Source of the DNA: Rhynchosporium graminicola
Lineage: Eukaryota > Ascomycota > Leotiomycetes > Helotiales > Ploettnerulaceae
Reading direction: 5' to 3'
NCBI GenBank assembly: GCA_900074885.1
Contig: FJUW01000004.1
Location: 62,001 to 126,000 of the forward strand
Length of the DNA: 64,000 nucleotides
Below are positions 46,783 through 58,230 of this stretch, piece after piece. The notes under the pieces are model-generated. The model made no database searches. It was not told where the DNA came from and saw only the letters and a list, made by a program, of their open reading frames with translations. Position numbers and translations under genes: made by a program. Within the stretch, counting starts at the first letter, position 1. Each line of letters starts with the position of its first letter.

Positions 46783-47741
46783 ATGGATGACCCAAGATTT
46801 GAGAACTTCAATGTCACAAAAACGCCATACAAAATAATCAACGACCAAGAAATCTCCCTTTATGTTACCATTCCCAAGGAGATTCATACAGAGAAATGTC
46901 CAGTCATGGTCCATTTTCATGGAGGCTTCCTCGTCAGTGAAAGAGCCATCTAGCCAGACTGGACCGCCCAATGGTCTCTCAACTAAACAACTCTTTATTC
47001 CACAATACGCATTTCTGCAAAATATCGACTCCTTCCCGAGAGCAACGGACTTGAAATTCTCTCCGACGTCCAAGACTCTCTTAACACGGGCAGAGAACGA
47101 CCTTCCAGCATAGCCAAGGCGACCGGTAGCGAGATCTTACCCGACTACGAAAAAGTAGCTGTGTATGGCGAAAACGCAGGTGGTTATCTAGCTATCCAAG
47201 CAGGACTAACGAGACCTGATCTAGTGAAAGCCATCATTTCTGCTTATCCCATGACATATCTCGACAGGCCATGGTACGCAGAAGCTTCCATCGATAAATC
47301 TCCCTTGGCGCACCTCAATTACCAAAGTATGTAGTTGATGAACGTATTGCAGCTGTAACACCCGCAATGATGTTCACCGGAGCTTTTCTGCCAGCAAAAA
47401 TGCCGCTTGCGATTTCCATATTGAAAAATGGGATGTTTCCGTAGATCAGGGGGACAGATGAGTCGTTATATCCTGCGAGAATTGTGGAGAAGATGAAGGA
47501 GAATCAGAAAGTCCCGTTTTTGCTTTTAATGTATGGGAAAGAGGATTGGGTTGTGCCTTGTGAGCATACGGTTTATTTTGGCAAAGCCTGGGAGAACAAG
47601 TTTGGTAATGGAACTGTGGTTACAAAGTTTGAGAGTGGAGAACATGGGTTTGATGCGAATGCTACGCTTGAGACTCCTTGGAGGAAAGATGGGCTGGAAG
47701 ATGTCACTAAAGCTTGGATTGATGATGGAAAGGCACAATGA
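46783..47741 (+). pseudogene. Alpha/beta hydrolase (fold-3 type), inactivated
   Basis: Starts MDDPRFENFNVTKTPYKIIN. The oxyanion motif HFHGGF is intact. In-frame stops follow at RAI*PDW (TAG) and SLN*TTL (TAA), then YRLLPESNGLEILSDVQDSL. The nucleophile elbow reads GENAGG, with Asn where the catalytic Ser should be (AGC to AAC). A frameshift follows NYQ near 47328, another TAG after KNGMFP, and then a good C-terminus with the acid region YGKEDWVVP and the catalytic His region SGEHGFDAN. Three stops fit CAG/CAA to TAG/TAA changes. Confidence 0.83.
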
Positions 47742-48106
47742 GTAGTCAATCATAGCCCAGCAATTCAACTGACTTTTGGGCGTCAATATCGGGTACTTAG
47801 CGCATTATTGTGTTATTTGGGCATTGCTAGTTATCTAATCTTGATGATTTTTTCGTTCTCTCACGACGTACATCAGCTCTTCGCTTGCACCCAGAAAGAT
47901 CGTATCGAGGCAAAAATCGGGTGTGTTTACATTTGTCTGTGAATCTAAGCGAATTTTTTTTGGTTATTGATCAAGACATTTGGGCGGAGGAGCAGGATCT
48001 GATTGTCGAAATTTTGGTCATTTGGAAAGTCTCATTTATTAGATGGTATCATACTAAGTTTCGTAAATCATTTACAGTTGCGTAATCATCATAGTAACTA
48101 TACTAA
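47742..48106. other. Intergenic, 0.36 kb
   Basis: Between the 3' ends of the hydrolase remnant and the 360-aa gene; nothing recognised. Confidence 0.4.
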
Positions 48107-49189
48107 CTAGAAATTTCTCCGATGAGCCAGCCTGGAATTTGTTTCCGGCAGAGGGGCAGTAGCAACGTGTCTGATCCTAGAATTCTCATCCTCGACATCT
48201 GACAAGTCTGCAAATTCCAGGTCCTCGGCCACAATCTCTCTCAGTTGCTCAAGGAGCTCCGAGCTCGTCATGTTTCTGATATGGTCGGCTTCAACTTGCA
48301 ATGCTAACTGCTGCCAGTCGAATCTTGAGAGAGGATGATCAGTTGCCACCTCTGATTGAGCGTTCTCTTCTGACTCAAGGTTCGATTCAACATCCAGACT
48401 GAGAGTCGTCGCATGAGCTGGCGATATAGCCAACGGGATCTGACGAGTGTTTTGACGTGCCCAGAAAGCTTCCATGGTGGTATAAGCTCCCTGTAGAAGT
48501 CGATTCATAGTTCCGTGTCCTTCGAGCGACAACGATGCCTCCTCGATCATAAGAATCGAAATTAGGACTATCCCTCTGATCAAGTGAGCGTTGATCCCCA
48601 GGAAATGCTCACTCCATTCTTCTACCCAGGCAAACTGTTTGATTGACTTCAGCATGTATCGCAACAGATGCCTTTTTATCTGTAGACGCTGCATATCTAA
48701 GCTTAGATCGTGGCGAGAGAGGCCGTACAGAACTCGTCTGTCGCCCTCAGTAACCCGCTCTCGGCTTTCGAGGTATGCATCTACAGTCTCTTCGCTGGAG
48801 GGACCGCTGATATATTTCAAGTATGTGTCGTACATGGCCGGGTACTGGTATTCAGACCCAAGATTTGACGTTTGACTTCTCCAAACTGCAAAACTAGGAA
48901 TTAGCACTGATGGCTCTTGGGAAGGTGGTATGAAATCGTACGTTTGACTCTCGCCCTCTTCTCGGACAAGATGGCAGAGTCTGAGGAATTGTTCGAGTTC
49001 GGGATATGCGTTTTCTTGGGAGAGATAGAGCTCATACCGCTCGATATCTTTGTTCAGCATCAAATCGGCCTTTAGAAGCTGAGTGAAATTGTTGAAAGAG
49101 GCTTGGCCAGACTCCGAGTCATAGTGAGCCCTGACGAAATCGAGGAAGGCGAGTAGCGGAGTCTCTCGGGCTGATGATAGTGCGGCCAT
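48107..49189 (-). CDS. Hypothetical fungal protein, 360 aa
   Basis: Single uninterrupted exon. The frame extends upstream to a TTG, but the first ATG is at 49189 (MAALSSARETPLLAFLDFVR). The protein is acidic and Leu-rich, predicted largely helical from composition. A moderately hydrophobic stretch (LIRGIVLISILMIEEASL) lies near residue 215. The C-terminal third has an acidic segment (LREIVAEDLEFADLSDVEDE). No signal peptide. I do not recognise a family. The length without stops and the even composition support a real gene. Confidence 0.72.
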   Translation of the reverse strand: MAALSSARETPLLAFLDFVRAHYDSESGQASFNNFTQLLKADLMLNKDIERYELYLSQENAYPELEQFLRLCHLVREEGESQTYDFIPPSQEPSVLIPSFAVWRSQTSNLGSEYQYPAMYDTYLKYISGPSSEETVDAYLESRERVTEGDRRVLYGLSRHDLSLDMQRLQIKRHLLRYMLKSIKQFAWVEEWSEHFLGINAHLIRGIVLISILMIEEASLSLEGHGTMNRLLQGAYTTMEAFWARQNTRQIPLAISPAHATTLSLDVESNLESEENAQSEVATDHPLSRFDWQQLALQVEADHIRNMTSSELLEQLREIVAEDLEFADLSDVEDENSRIRHVATAPLPETNSRLAHRRNF

Positions 49190-49936
49190 ATTTGACCGGA
49201 TGATCTGATATTCTGTCTCAATCAATTTAAGATGGGGTATACATAAGTAAGTCAAAAAGTTGTATTGTCTATTGTTCTTTGCCTGTATGAAAGGTTTACA
49301 ATGATCTTCAAAGAATAGCAGAAATCCCCTGACTCGACAAAGAAGTCGTGGACTAACCTAGGCGTCTTTGTTTACAACTGCCTCCCTCACGCTGAACCAT
49401 ATATCATCAACAAATTTACACTAATATGCTTGTTCTTACTTAACAATATTACCACTCAATCTTTGTAATTTTCGAAGATACCTCCAAAGTGTGTAATATA
49501 TCAGGGACAAATTTTGTTCCTATCTAGCTTGTTGCTGTACGAGAAAATTACTGTGAACTTGATCTCCAAGCTAAATGTACCGTAATCAAGTCGACTCAAC
49601 TCAAATCTTCCAATAAAACGTTATAGTTTCAAAAGACACTAAGCAGCGCCACTACTGGGGATCGAACATTAGGCAAACCCTTTGAATCATTCTTCTTCGC
49701 CAGTCCTACCTCCATACCTATCAGACCTACTCTCCTTGTCCTCCTTCTCATAATCTGTAAAACACCACCCCAACCCTTCTACACTCCCAATCACCACGAT
49801 CGCCAGCAAACCCAAATTCTCGCCAACCCACAGCCAAATTGCATAATCCTAATTAACCCGGCTCCCACCCCTCCCAGGAGTGAAAAAACCCAAGGATCAG
49901 TCCCAGGCCTATCATCCATCATAAATCTAAAACCTC
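49190..49936. other. Intergenic, 0.75 kb
   Basis: AT-rich near 49400-49620. A tRNA T-loop-like string (GGGGATCGAAC) occurs near 49657, but no cloverleaf can be folded around it. Nothing else seen. Confidence 0.4.
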
Positions 49937-50891
49937 TCACTTCTTCTCTCTCTCTTTCTCAGCCCCTGCAATAGATCTATTCTTCAAGAGAGAACGAACA
50001 GAAGAGTGGTATGTCTCCCACACAGAAGTCTCGAACAATTGGCCGCTAGCATAGCTGACAGTGATGTACGGGAAAAGCTAGTCGTAGTTGTAGGTGATCA
50101 GAGATTTGGTTAAACGGGCATAGAAAGCATGCTTGGGGCCGGCACCGATAATGTTATTCGAGAGGGCGCCACGACCGCCGTCTGTCGTCCAGAGAGGGTA
50201 GTGTATTTATGGCGTGAGATCACGGAGATATCCCTGATATTCGAAATTGTCAGATGTTCACTCTTTTATTAAGGGTATCTTAGAAGAGTTTGGGACCGGA
50301 GTGAATAGAGTATATTTGAGATGCAATTAGTGCTTACATTATCCAAATCCAGATAGATACTCCGTAATAGTACAGTGAGAAATATTTCACAGCATCTACC
50401 CTCTACACAGGATATGGATGGCCATCATACGTCTTCAACATCCAAAGATATTCATCCTTGATAAACTGCCGCGATGCGCTTTCCGTCCACAACTACCCCT
50501 CAGAATTACATTAGCATTCACTTATTTCTCTCACACAACTTCACCCATTTTTTTCTCATAACTATCATGCAAATTTAAAAAGAAAAAAAAGAAGAACAAG
50601 AAAGAAAGAAAAACTCCACATATCATTCAGCTCCCCTGTCCACCCCCTCTCACCTCCCTTACAAGTCCCCGGCTGTTTCCAACTATGGAAAACCTGATGT
50701 ACAATTCTCGGTACATAACTCTCTCTCCGATCCTCTGCAGCCAAATCTAAATCTTTCGTGTAAGCGTCTAGGATCTCACTTTGGGTTATGGAGACACCGG
50801 CGTGCGTGAAGAAGAGGTGCATGATAGCTGTTATATGGAAGATGAGACATGTGAGGAATATGAGAAGAAGGAGGAGACTTCGGTATTGCAT
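49937..50891 (-). pseudogene. GT32 (OCH1-like) mannosyltransferase, inactivated
   Basis: From the ATG at 50891 the N-terminus is a type II membrane anchor (LLLLLIFLTCLIFHITAIMH) and a luminal start VPRIVHQVFHSWKQPG, the OCH1 family signature. A degenerate stretch follows. Near 50380-50470 the frame reads YLWMLKTYDGHPYPV*RVDAVKYF, with TAG in place of the CAG codon for a conserved Gln, and then a frameshift where the DxD sugar-nucleotide motif should be. Later blocks are DGGRGALSNNIIGAGPKHAF, a TAG where Trp is usual, and LFPYITVSYASGQLF. OCH1-type enzymes start outer-chain mannosylation in the Golgi; this copy cannot work. Confidence 0.78.
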
Positions 50892-51345
50892 GTTTAGGTT
50901 ATGGTTTATTTTCTGGGATTAGCTCAGATCGGAGAAACGGCCAATTTTGAAGGGTGTTGAAGAGGGTTGTTATCCACGAAGTGGAAGAAGGCTTGTTTGG
51001 ACAGCAGCGCGCGGGAAGCTGAAGAGCTTACTTATATTGACGCCATGTACTTCCCACGGGAGACTAGCCCTTATTCAATTATCGCAAGTTGTCTCTGTGA
51101 TCGAATCACACAATTTTGTGCCGCTTAAGCAGTTGTACTTTTCCGCGCTCCATGGCTGTGAATTTGGAGACTCTAGGATAATCATTCTTGTGAGAGCGGG
51201 TCTCAACCACACACTCAAACTATTAACATTACTACTATATCTATTGCTCAAATATTACTCTGCGGATGAATGCTGAAGCACCTGTCCTCCTCTATTCCGT
51301 AATCTTGTGCAAAATATTCTACTCTAGGTTGTGACTTAGGAGAAA
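50892..51345. other. Intergenic, 0.45 kb
   Basis: Between the GT32 remnant start and the GT2 gene end; no gene recognised. Confidence 0.4.
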
Positions 51346-53813
51346 CTATGGGGAAGGGAGCTGCATCCTCGTCGGCTTCATCGAAACATTATACACCAAA
51401 TCCAGCGTCCAAAACTGGCAAAACATAGCCACCACTGCCGGAACCGTACCAAAAACCACCCCAGCCACCGGAAAAACACAAAAATCCAAACCATGCTGCT
51501 TCAGACTCCGATGCGAAAAAGCGTCTGTCATACGGTCTGCGAGATCGACGCGAGACATCTCGGTCTCGCGGGTCTTGAGGCAGATTTTGTGGTAGGGTTC
51601 GTATAAAATGAAGAAGTAGATGAAGATCATGGCAGTGACGATGCGCATGTAGCCTGTTAGATCGAGTACTTGTCGTAGGAGACGGGGGACGACTTCGGCG
51701 GGCGTGAGGAGTTTGTAGATTGCGCCGCCGAGGATGAGGAAAGTTATGTGTTGCGGGAGGAAGTGGGCTTCGAACAGGCGGAGCATGAGGACCCATGTAT
51801 TCCAGCGATGTAATCTAAATCTTTACGATCAGTAAGACATTCTCTTTGATGGATTGAGTTTAGACGAACCGTTTTCCGTCGGGAGACTCCTTTCTTAATG
51901 ATCGTCCTAAAGACTTGGCTGCAAATCCACTATCTAGAGATCCCCACATGTGTCGCATTGCTTGTTTATATCTCAGCTGCATACCCTGTATGTATGCCCT
52001 GAGCCCCTTGCCGCTGCTATTTACGTTACTGTGACTTGCCGCGCTGTACACAGATCTAGTCGTCAAGTGTCCGTTCAGAGCGAAGAAACATTTGATGTAC
52101 ATGTGCAGATCCTCGCCTATAGCTTCTCTCCCAGCATCCCATCCGCCTGCAAGATCTACCAGAGAGAGAGGCAGTGAGTATACAGATGTCGGAGGACAAA
52201 TAGTGGAGCCTTCATAATGGCTAGAAAGTCCAGCTGCTGCCCAGAGAAGATCCGCCACTCGTACTAAGCGCGGTACGAGGTGTGCGTTGCGGTCGAAGAT
52301 AAGTGGTGGCACATACATGGTCGTAGAAGCTGTGTGTGGGTTTCGGTAGTGTAGATTATTGATCATGGTGAAGTATTTCGAGAGAAGGTGACTGTCAGCT
52401 AGAAAGTCATGTAATGTCAGCATAACCTCCAAATGACGAAAGACTAAATCAGGATACGCTTACAATCCATGACAGTCACAATGATGTTCCTCTTCTCGGC
52501 TTCATTTCTATACTTTCCATTGATATACTTAGCAGCCCAGCACAGGTTACTGCTCTTCCCCTGAGCTTCACCGGCTATTCCCCTTGGGTGGACTGTGTAC
52601 TCGATATGACGGAAACGCTTTTTGTAATCTTTTTGGAGTCCAGTCGCTTTTAATTCACAGCCAAGCTCTCCCTGTTCCATTGCGAGGTAGATCTAGGGTT
52701 TCTAGTCAGCTTCAAACCTGCGAACACCAATATTCCGATTTTCACCTCATAAGAAGATCTAGCCAGAGAATGACTGGCCAAGATATCTAAAGTCTCTCGC
52801 AATGTATCCAGGTCTTCCTTGTAATTTGGCAAGATAATGGTATGTACAACTGGCTCGTCATCCCACGTACTCGAAGCAGAAGTCGAATGATCGGTTTCAG
52901 AATCCGAAAAATCTGAAGAATTTGAATTCTCGTATCCTGATTCGCTTCCTGTGAAGCTCTCTTTCCGTACCAAAAGTCTCCTTGGAGGAGCGGAGATTTG
53001 CTGATAAGCTATTTGTAGCTTTCTCGTCATACTTCTTGTTGCCCAACATAATCGCATGGGAAACAAAAGGCCAAGTGTATGGATAAAGAGAGTATAGGAG
53101 ATGAGGACAAGCTGTGAAAGAGTAAAATCATCGCGATGGTGGTGGTGTCTTCCTTTCTCCGGTGGACTGGTGACTTTGTCTGAATTCAAACGCGGCACGT
53201 CGTACCAGAAAGCAACAAGCATCAAGCACAACAGGGCGATAAATCCTAGATTTGCGGCCCTCTGTACACACCATGATCCTAATCTGGAAATAAACATGCC
53301 TCCTGCGTGAAATCTTGATGTGCGCAGCTGGGGACAAGAGTTGTTTACAAGATCAAAAGACGAATCAAAATAATAGTTGTGAGGCTGCTCAAACTTGAAC
53401 AGCCTTGCGCCTTTCTGGGTATCTGCCGATAGAAGCTCCACGGACTCAAGCAACAAGATACGATGGATGGACGAGCTTCTATCAGCTGGTCCTAGCAGCA
53501 GGCCATGTCCCTCTTCAACCCAACACTCGTTGATTTTGCTCTGCACCAGCAGCATCCTGGATCTGGTGAAGAAAAGGCTGGACTGGAACAAAACAACCTC
53601 CTCGGATAACTTCAAGCTTTCTATATGAGCCAATCGAAATGCTCCTCTAAACCCACGAGCTTCAGAATGCAAATTTGGACGAGGGATATCCTTTGAAGCT
53701 TCGTGACTTGAGACAAGCATTTGATGACCATCAGATTGTATCGAAGAGATAGGTTTGAAGTGATTGGACCACAACGTGATTTCTCTGTGCACGTTATGCT
53801 CTTCTATTGACAT
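51346..53813 (-). CDS. Family 2 glycosyltransferase, membrane-bound, 764 aa, 4 exons
   Basis: Exons are 53813-52746, 52692-52464, 52398-51870 and 51814-51346; introns of 53, 65 and 55 bp, all GT..AG and in phase. The N-terminal 150 residues have no recognised domain. Two membrane segments follow (LGFIALLCLMLVAFW; LVLISYTLFIHTLGLLF) with a His-rich loop between them. The catalytic part has VVHTIILPNYKEDLDTLRET, MEQGELGCELKA, HPRGIAGEAQGKSSN, the DxD motif VMDSDSH (432-434) and a later acceptor region. Three C-terminal hydrophobic segments end the protein. This is a fungal GT2 group with unknown product, probably a surface polysaccharide. The second intron splits the DxD motif. Confidence 0.88.
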
Positions 53814-54254
53814 CGTTGGAACTTTCAGGCTCTATGTTTCGGAGATTATTTGACTGGACCACAGCAAAGGTGTGTTGGAGAAGGGAAATCGCAAGTCTCA
53901 AAGGCCTATCGCATTTGCCTACCACCTCTCGGCGGCTGCCGTGATTATTCACTGGACCTTCCATCGTCGAGATGTAGAATGTGCGATATGAAATGAGGTG
54001 GGAGGGATGTCGTGGAGATTTGTACCTCTTTGACAATTTCTAACAAGCGAGTTCGCTAAGCTTACAGCGAATCAAAAACACACGTTGACGCACTCGGACC
54101 AGTAAGAATGAGCAACGACGACACCTGCATCCGCAAATGCCGGTGTATGGGAATATAAACAGCGAAAAAATCTCGGCGATCAAGATCGTCTGATCTGATT
54201 TTAAATCGCCAGCGGGGTGTAGCCCACCACCCAGCATGGAATCTGCGAAACCCG
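53814..54254. promoter_or_regulatory. Divergent promoter between GT2 gene and GH5 pseudogene
   Basis: 440 bp between two starts facing away from each other. No specific operator motif recognised. The pairing suggests that the glycosyltransferase and glycosidase were once co-expressed, which is inference. Confidence 0.35.
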
Positions 54255-55459
54255 ATGTATTTTACCTTTCTGGCTGCCGGCGGGTTGCTGCTTCTGATTT
54301 TCACGTATACCCACCGTCTAGGTTTTTCCGAGCGAGAACCTGAAATCTTTATCGAAGCCCCATTCCCTGCTCTCTTGGATGTTGAAAAAACGGAACCTCA
54401 ACCTTTCTTGGTGCCGTTAAGGACGAAAGGGAGGAACATTGTGGATAGGAATGGTAGCAGGGTGAAGCTTGCTTCATTGGTATGGAGGGAGTGATGAACT
54501 CTTCGTGCCGTCCGGGCTGGATTTCGCCATCAGTCGCAGATTGCGGCTTTGATTCGACATTTGGGATTCAATAGTGTCCGTTTACCATATTCTGACGACA
54601 TGGTGATGGTCAATCATTTGATCCCGGTGCATTTATTATCAGCGAATTAGGACCTAATCGGCATGCGGGCGTTGGATATCTTCATCGCCGTCGTCGAGTC
54701 CTTGACTGAAGCCGGCATTGCCGTTATCATCAACAATCACATCACCCAAGCGACATGGTGCTGTGGAGCCAATCCCTACGACACAGCCTGGTACAACAAC
54801 CACATCGGAGCATTCTGTCGAGTTCGTCAGACCGAAGATCAATGGCTTGATAATTGGCACCTCATGATGAGTTTGTAAGCAATCCACTTGTCATCGGAGC
54901 CGATCTGCAAAATGAACGGCGCGGAGTATGGGGCATGATGCCGTGGTCGAAATGGGCGACGTCTGCCGAGCGAGCTGGAAACAGATTGCTTAGGCTGAGA
55001 TCGGATTGGCTCACTTTTGTTGAAGGAGTTTCGTCTTCTAACGACTTATCTGGTGTGAGAGAGAGACCAGTCGTTCTTGATCACGACCATCGTGTTGTAT
55101 ACTCGGCACACGTATACAGCTGGTCTGGCTGGGGAAGTCTCGAGGGAAAGTACTCCAAGCGGTCATTTGAGTCTTTCGCTGCATCGATGATGGATGACTG
55201 GGCATATTCACTGGGTCAAGACATCGCTCCGGTCTGGGTAGTGGAGTTCGGCTGTCCTCATCTGCCGAATAACTTTCATTACTGGAACAATTTGATGAGG
55301 TTTTTGAAATTGCTAGATGCGGATTTCGCTTATTGGGCGATCAACCCGAAGAAACCGGCGAATGATGAGTTGGAAACTTACGGACTGGTTGGTGACGATT
55401 GGGAGACGCCAATTCTAGATTATAGGTTACGAGATATGATTAGGCTTGGGAAACAGTGA
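54255..55459 (+). pseudogene. Glycoside hydrolase family 5 (cellulase-like), inactivated
   Basis: Starts MYFTFLAAGGLLLLIFTYTH, a signal or anchor segment. The GH5 blocks are present in three frames: GRNIVDRNGSRVKLAS, then a frameshift near 54477 before WYGGSDELFVPSGLDF, another one near 54523 before SQIAALIRHLGFNSVRLPYS, a TAG in SAN*DLIGM, then GIAVIINNHITQATWCCGAN, a frameshift near 54875, and SNPLVIGADLQNE with the acid/base Glu. The last part is intact: VVYSAHVYSWSGWG and WVVEFGCP with the nucleophile Glu, ending at 55459. GH5 enzymes of this kind are secreted beta-glycanases. The GTAAGC at 54878 is not an intron, because conserved coding continues right after it. Confidence 0.85.
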
Positions 55460-55951
55460 GCGCCTTCCCTGTGTTTGATCCATATGTGTTATATATGTTG
55501 CTCTGTTGTAAGATAGATGGTGCTCTCCGGTTGGCGATATGACTGATGACATTTATGAAAACGGCTTACTAGCATAAAGAATGATAACGAAGATATTAGA
55601 ATGAACTGCACACAGGTTGCAGCATCGTTTCATAAGCAGCAGTAGCTGCTCATGGGATACTTATGAGTTTAGTTATGAAGCTAATTCTCGCCATTTTTTT
55701 CAAATTGATGTATCTTATTGTAGTGTGACAAACGCCACGCTGCGATGCAGAGAAACCCTGCTCATCAATTCGATGCTCATGTGGGATGGATGTAGAGCAT
55801 ATAACATTATCCAAAGCCGAAAATGCTCCTAACACCAAACGTAGCCAGCAAAAGTTCGTATGGGTTATTCAATGAAACTCCTCGAACTCTGACACATCTC
55901 ATGCCATTAGCCAGTGATATTCGAAGTATCACACCTTCTGTCATAACCCTC
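55460..55951. other. Intergenic, 0.5 kb, convergent
   Basis: Between the ends of the GH5 remnant and the 2EXR gene. No gene recognised. Confidence 0.4.
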
Positions 55952-56800
55952 CTACTCGATCACACGCACAAACCTGTACCTTGTCTCCGCCACCCCATTT
56001 GCCGTCATCATCGAATTCAAAGCCTTCGTGTAAGCCCTCGCATACGAAATCTCCGCATATCTCCTCTTCGCCCTCGCGCTCAAATCTATGAACCGCTGCC
56101 CAACATCTTTCCACACAGTTTCCAAGTCCCTCTCATCATGAAAGACCACCGCTAACTCAACCCATGACTTTAACAATCCTTTCATCTCCCATTGACTCTC
56201 GCTCATATGTCCAAGCATGGGAATCTCACACACCAGGCTCTTCCGCATAGCTAGTTTCTGGATATGATGAGCTGATGGGCTTTCGAGAAAGCGTCGGAAC
56301 TTGTCGGCCTTTTCTTCATAGTCGATCAAGTATATGGTGTCGAGGTTGAAGTCCACGTAGGTGCCGAAAGCGAACGTGAGGTTCTGGCGGGATAGGAAAA
56401 GGTTCCGTGATTCATGGCACACATATAGAGCAGGTGAAATAGGCTGGTTGGAAACGAATTTTCCCCCTCGCTCGTCCACACAATGAACTACCGTTCTTTG
56501 TTGCTTGAGACCGAAGGCGAGTTCCCAGATCTGGTAACGGATTTCAGGAGGCAGTTGCATAAACGTGTGGAATTGGTCGTTTAACGGCAGAAGTTTGGTC
56601 GTAGAATCTTCTGGAAAAATTCTTACTATTGACTCTTCTATAACGTAGCATAATTCTTCTTTCGTCTCGAATGATTGCCCAAGGAAGTTTTGTGCTCGTA
56701 AACAGCCATATTTGCGCAGTAGTTGAGCGAGGTACTGATTGAGTTGCTCTTCGCGAATTGCTTGAAGAAGGTCAGGACTGCCTGTGTTGATGATCTTCAT
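55952..56800 (-). CDS. 2EXR-domain protein, 282 aa
   Basis: Single exon from the ATG at 56800. The 2EXR signature is FHTFMQLPPEIRYQIWELA at residues 77-95, followed by SPALYVCHESRNLFLSR and a DTIYLIDY block. The family is restricted to filamentous fungi, is highly expanded there and has no proven biochemical role; it resembles an F-box-like start. The N-terminal 75 residues (starting MKIINTGSPDLLQAIREEQL) are helical-looking and unassigned. Basic C-terminal helix with RAKRRYAEISYARAYTKAL. Confidence 0.85.
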   Translation of the reverse strand: MKIINTGSPDLLQAIREEQLNQYLAQLLRKYGCLRAQNFLGQSFETKEELCYVIEESIVRIFPEDSTTKLLPLNDQFHTFMQLPPEIRYQIWELAFGLKQQRTVVHCVDERGGKFVSNQPISPALYVCHESRNLFLSRQNLTFAFGTYVDFNLDTIYLIDYEEKADKFRRFLESPSAHHIQKLAMRKSLVCEIPMLGHMSESQWEMKGLLKSWVELAVVFHDERDLETVWKDVGQRFIDLSARAKRRYAEISYARAYTKALNSMMTANGVAETRYRFVRVIE

Positions 56801-58230
56801 CTTTAAGCCTGAAGATGATCAATGAGATTAGTGAGATATCTGTCGATCAATCCATAAGTCACTAGACGCTAATTCCCGGCGTTGATTGAAACACGACGGA
56901 CGTTGTGTACAAAGGAGAGTTGAATGATGACGTAAGCAAGCTACCGCAGTCCCCAAGCAGGGGGCAGGTGCAGCTATATGAAGTGTAATATAAGAAGTAT
57001 CGCAAGTTGCCATGAGAGGATCAAATATCTTCTCTACCTCTACCTCTTCTGCTCAGCTACTCAAACATATCATTTCCTCTATAAGGGACCCTTCTCCTCT
57101 TCTATCCACCGACATGGCTCTATCAAACTGCGCCTTCCCTTGCTCACTACCTGTCTTTCAAGCACTAAAAGACAAGTTTAGTGAAATTTGCGAATAATCA
57201 AAGCATAAGAAGAACTCGCATTTCACATCGCCAATATCAAACATTAACTCTGACTCTCCCATCAATGATCTCAAGGAACTTTCACACCGTACCTAGAACT
57301 CAAGAGTTGAAACAACCGACCCCTTTACTCCACGCTCCAGATCTTGAGGGTCTCCCAAACGACTTTACCTACAAACACCCTAGCGTGCTACTAGTTCTTC
57401 AAAATAAAGATGCACATGTGATTGTCAGCAATATAAACTTGTAGACACTCCGTACTATGACACTCCGTACACGAGGACAATCCCTACGCCTTGCAATCAT
57501 AAAAACTCTTCGAAGGACGAGCCGGTAGTCCAAGCCTGGTGTTCTAAGACAGCGTGCAATGTGGAAAACGTGCAACAAAAACGTTGCGCTGTGAGCAAGA
57601 GGTGGAATTAAAGTCTGAGAATAGTGGTCTATGATTGCAAGCCATGTCGACGGCATATAATAAAACCCAATATTTAAGCTAGAGGGCATCAGGTTGCGCT
57701 GGGATACAATTCAGCTTCGAGTGCAGAAGCAGACAATGAGGCCATATATCACATATCGCAGAAAACAAGCCAAGGAAGTCAAGAATCATATTTACGATTG
57801 TCTGACCGCTACTATGTACAAATAACCGTGTCATCGTTCATATACTATACGGTCCTCAAGGGCTGGTAAGAAAATCTTGCCACTAAAGATAAACTCCTTG
57901 ACACCTTCCCCCGTTCCTGCCAAATTGCGGTGTGGAGTTACGATATGGTCGGTTGCCATCCTTTGTTCTGATTACTCTATGCAAGAACCCTTGACGGACT
58001 CTATGATCCGATCTTGTCCACCCTCTAATGCAGGGCAACGCAATGCCATAACTGAAACCAAAAACGCCAATCCCATGCGGTCTGACAACAATGTCCCGAA
58101 TTGAAAGAAGCATACTCCATCGAAAGGAAGTCTGGAAAACACCCAGAAAATCGCATCACTAACGCCATTCCCAAGTACCAAAATCGTGACGCTGTAATAA
58201 CACATCAAAGACAACGTCTTCAAGTTGTAA
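56801..58230. other. Intergenic, 1.4 kb
   Basis: Holds the 2EXR promoter and the 3' flank of the sirtuin gene. Small frames at 57012-57197, 57181-57444 and 57877-58104 show no recognisable domain. Confidence 0.4.

Noticed and set aside
44050..48000. Biosynthetic gene cluster (methyltransferase, hydrolase and neighbours)
   Set aside because: No polyketide synthase, peptide synthetase, terpene synthase, P450, transporter or pathway regulator is present, and the hydrolase is dead.
49640..49700. T-loop-like GGGGATCGAAC suggesting a tRNA gene on the minus strand
   Set aside because: No matching acceptor stem, D arm or anticodon arm can be drawn within 90 bp; flanks of the T-loop are not complementary.
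54870..54890. GTAAGC as an intron donor in the GH5 remnant
   Set aside because: Conserved GH5 coding sequence continues immediately after it in another frame, so it is a frameshift.
57012..57444. Overlapping plus-strand frames of 60-87 codons
   Set aside because: No recognisable domain, no consistent splice link between them, low-complexity content.
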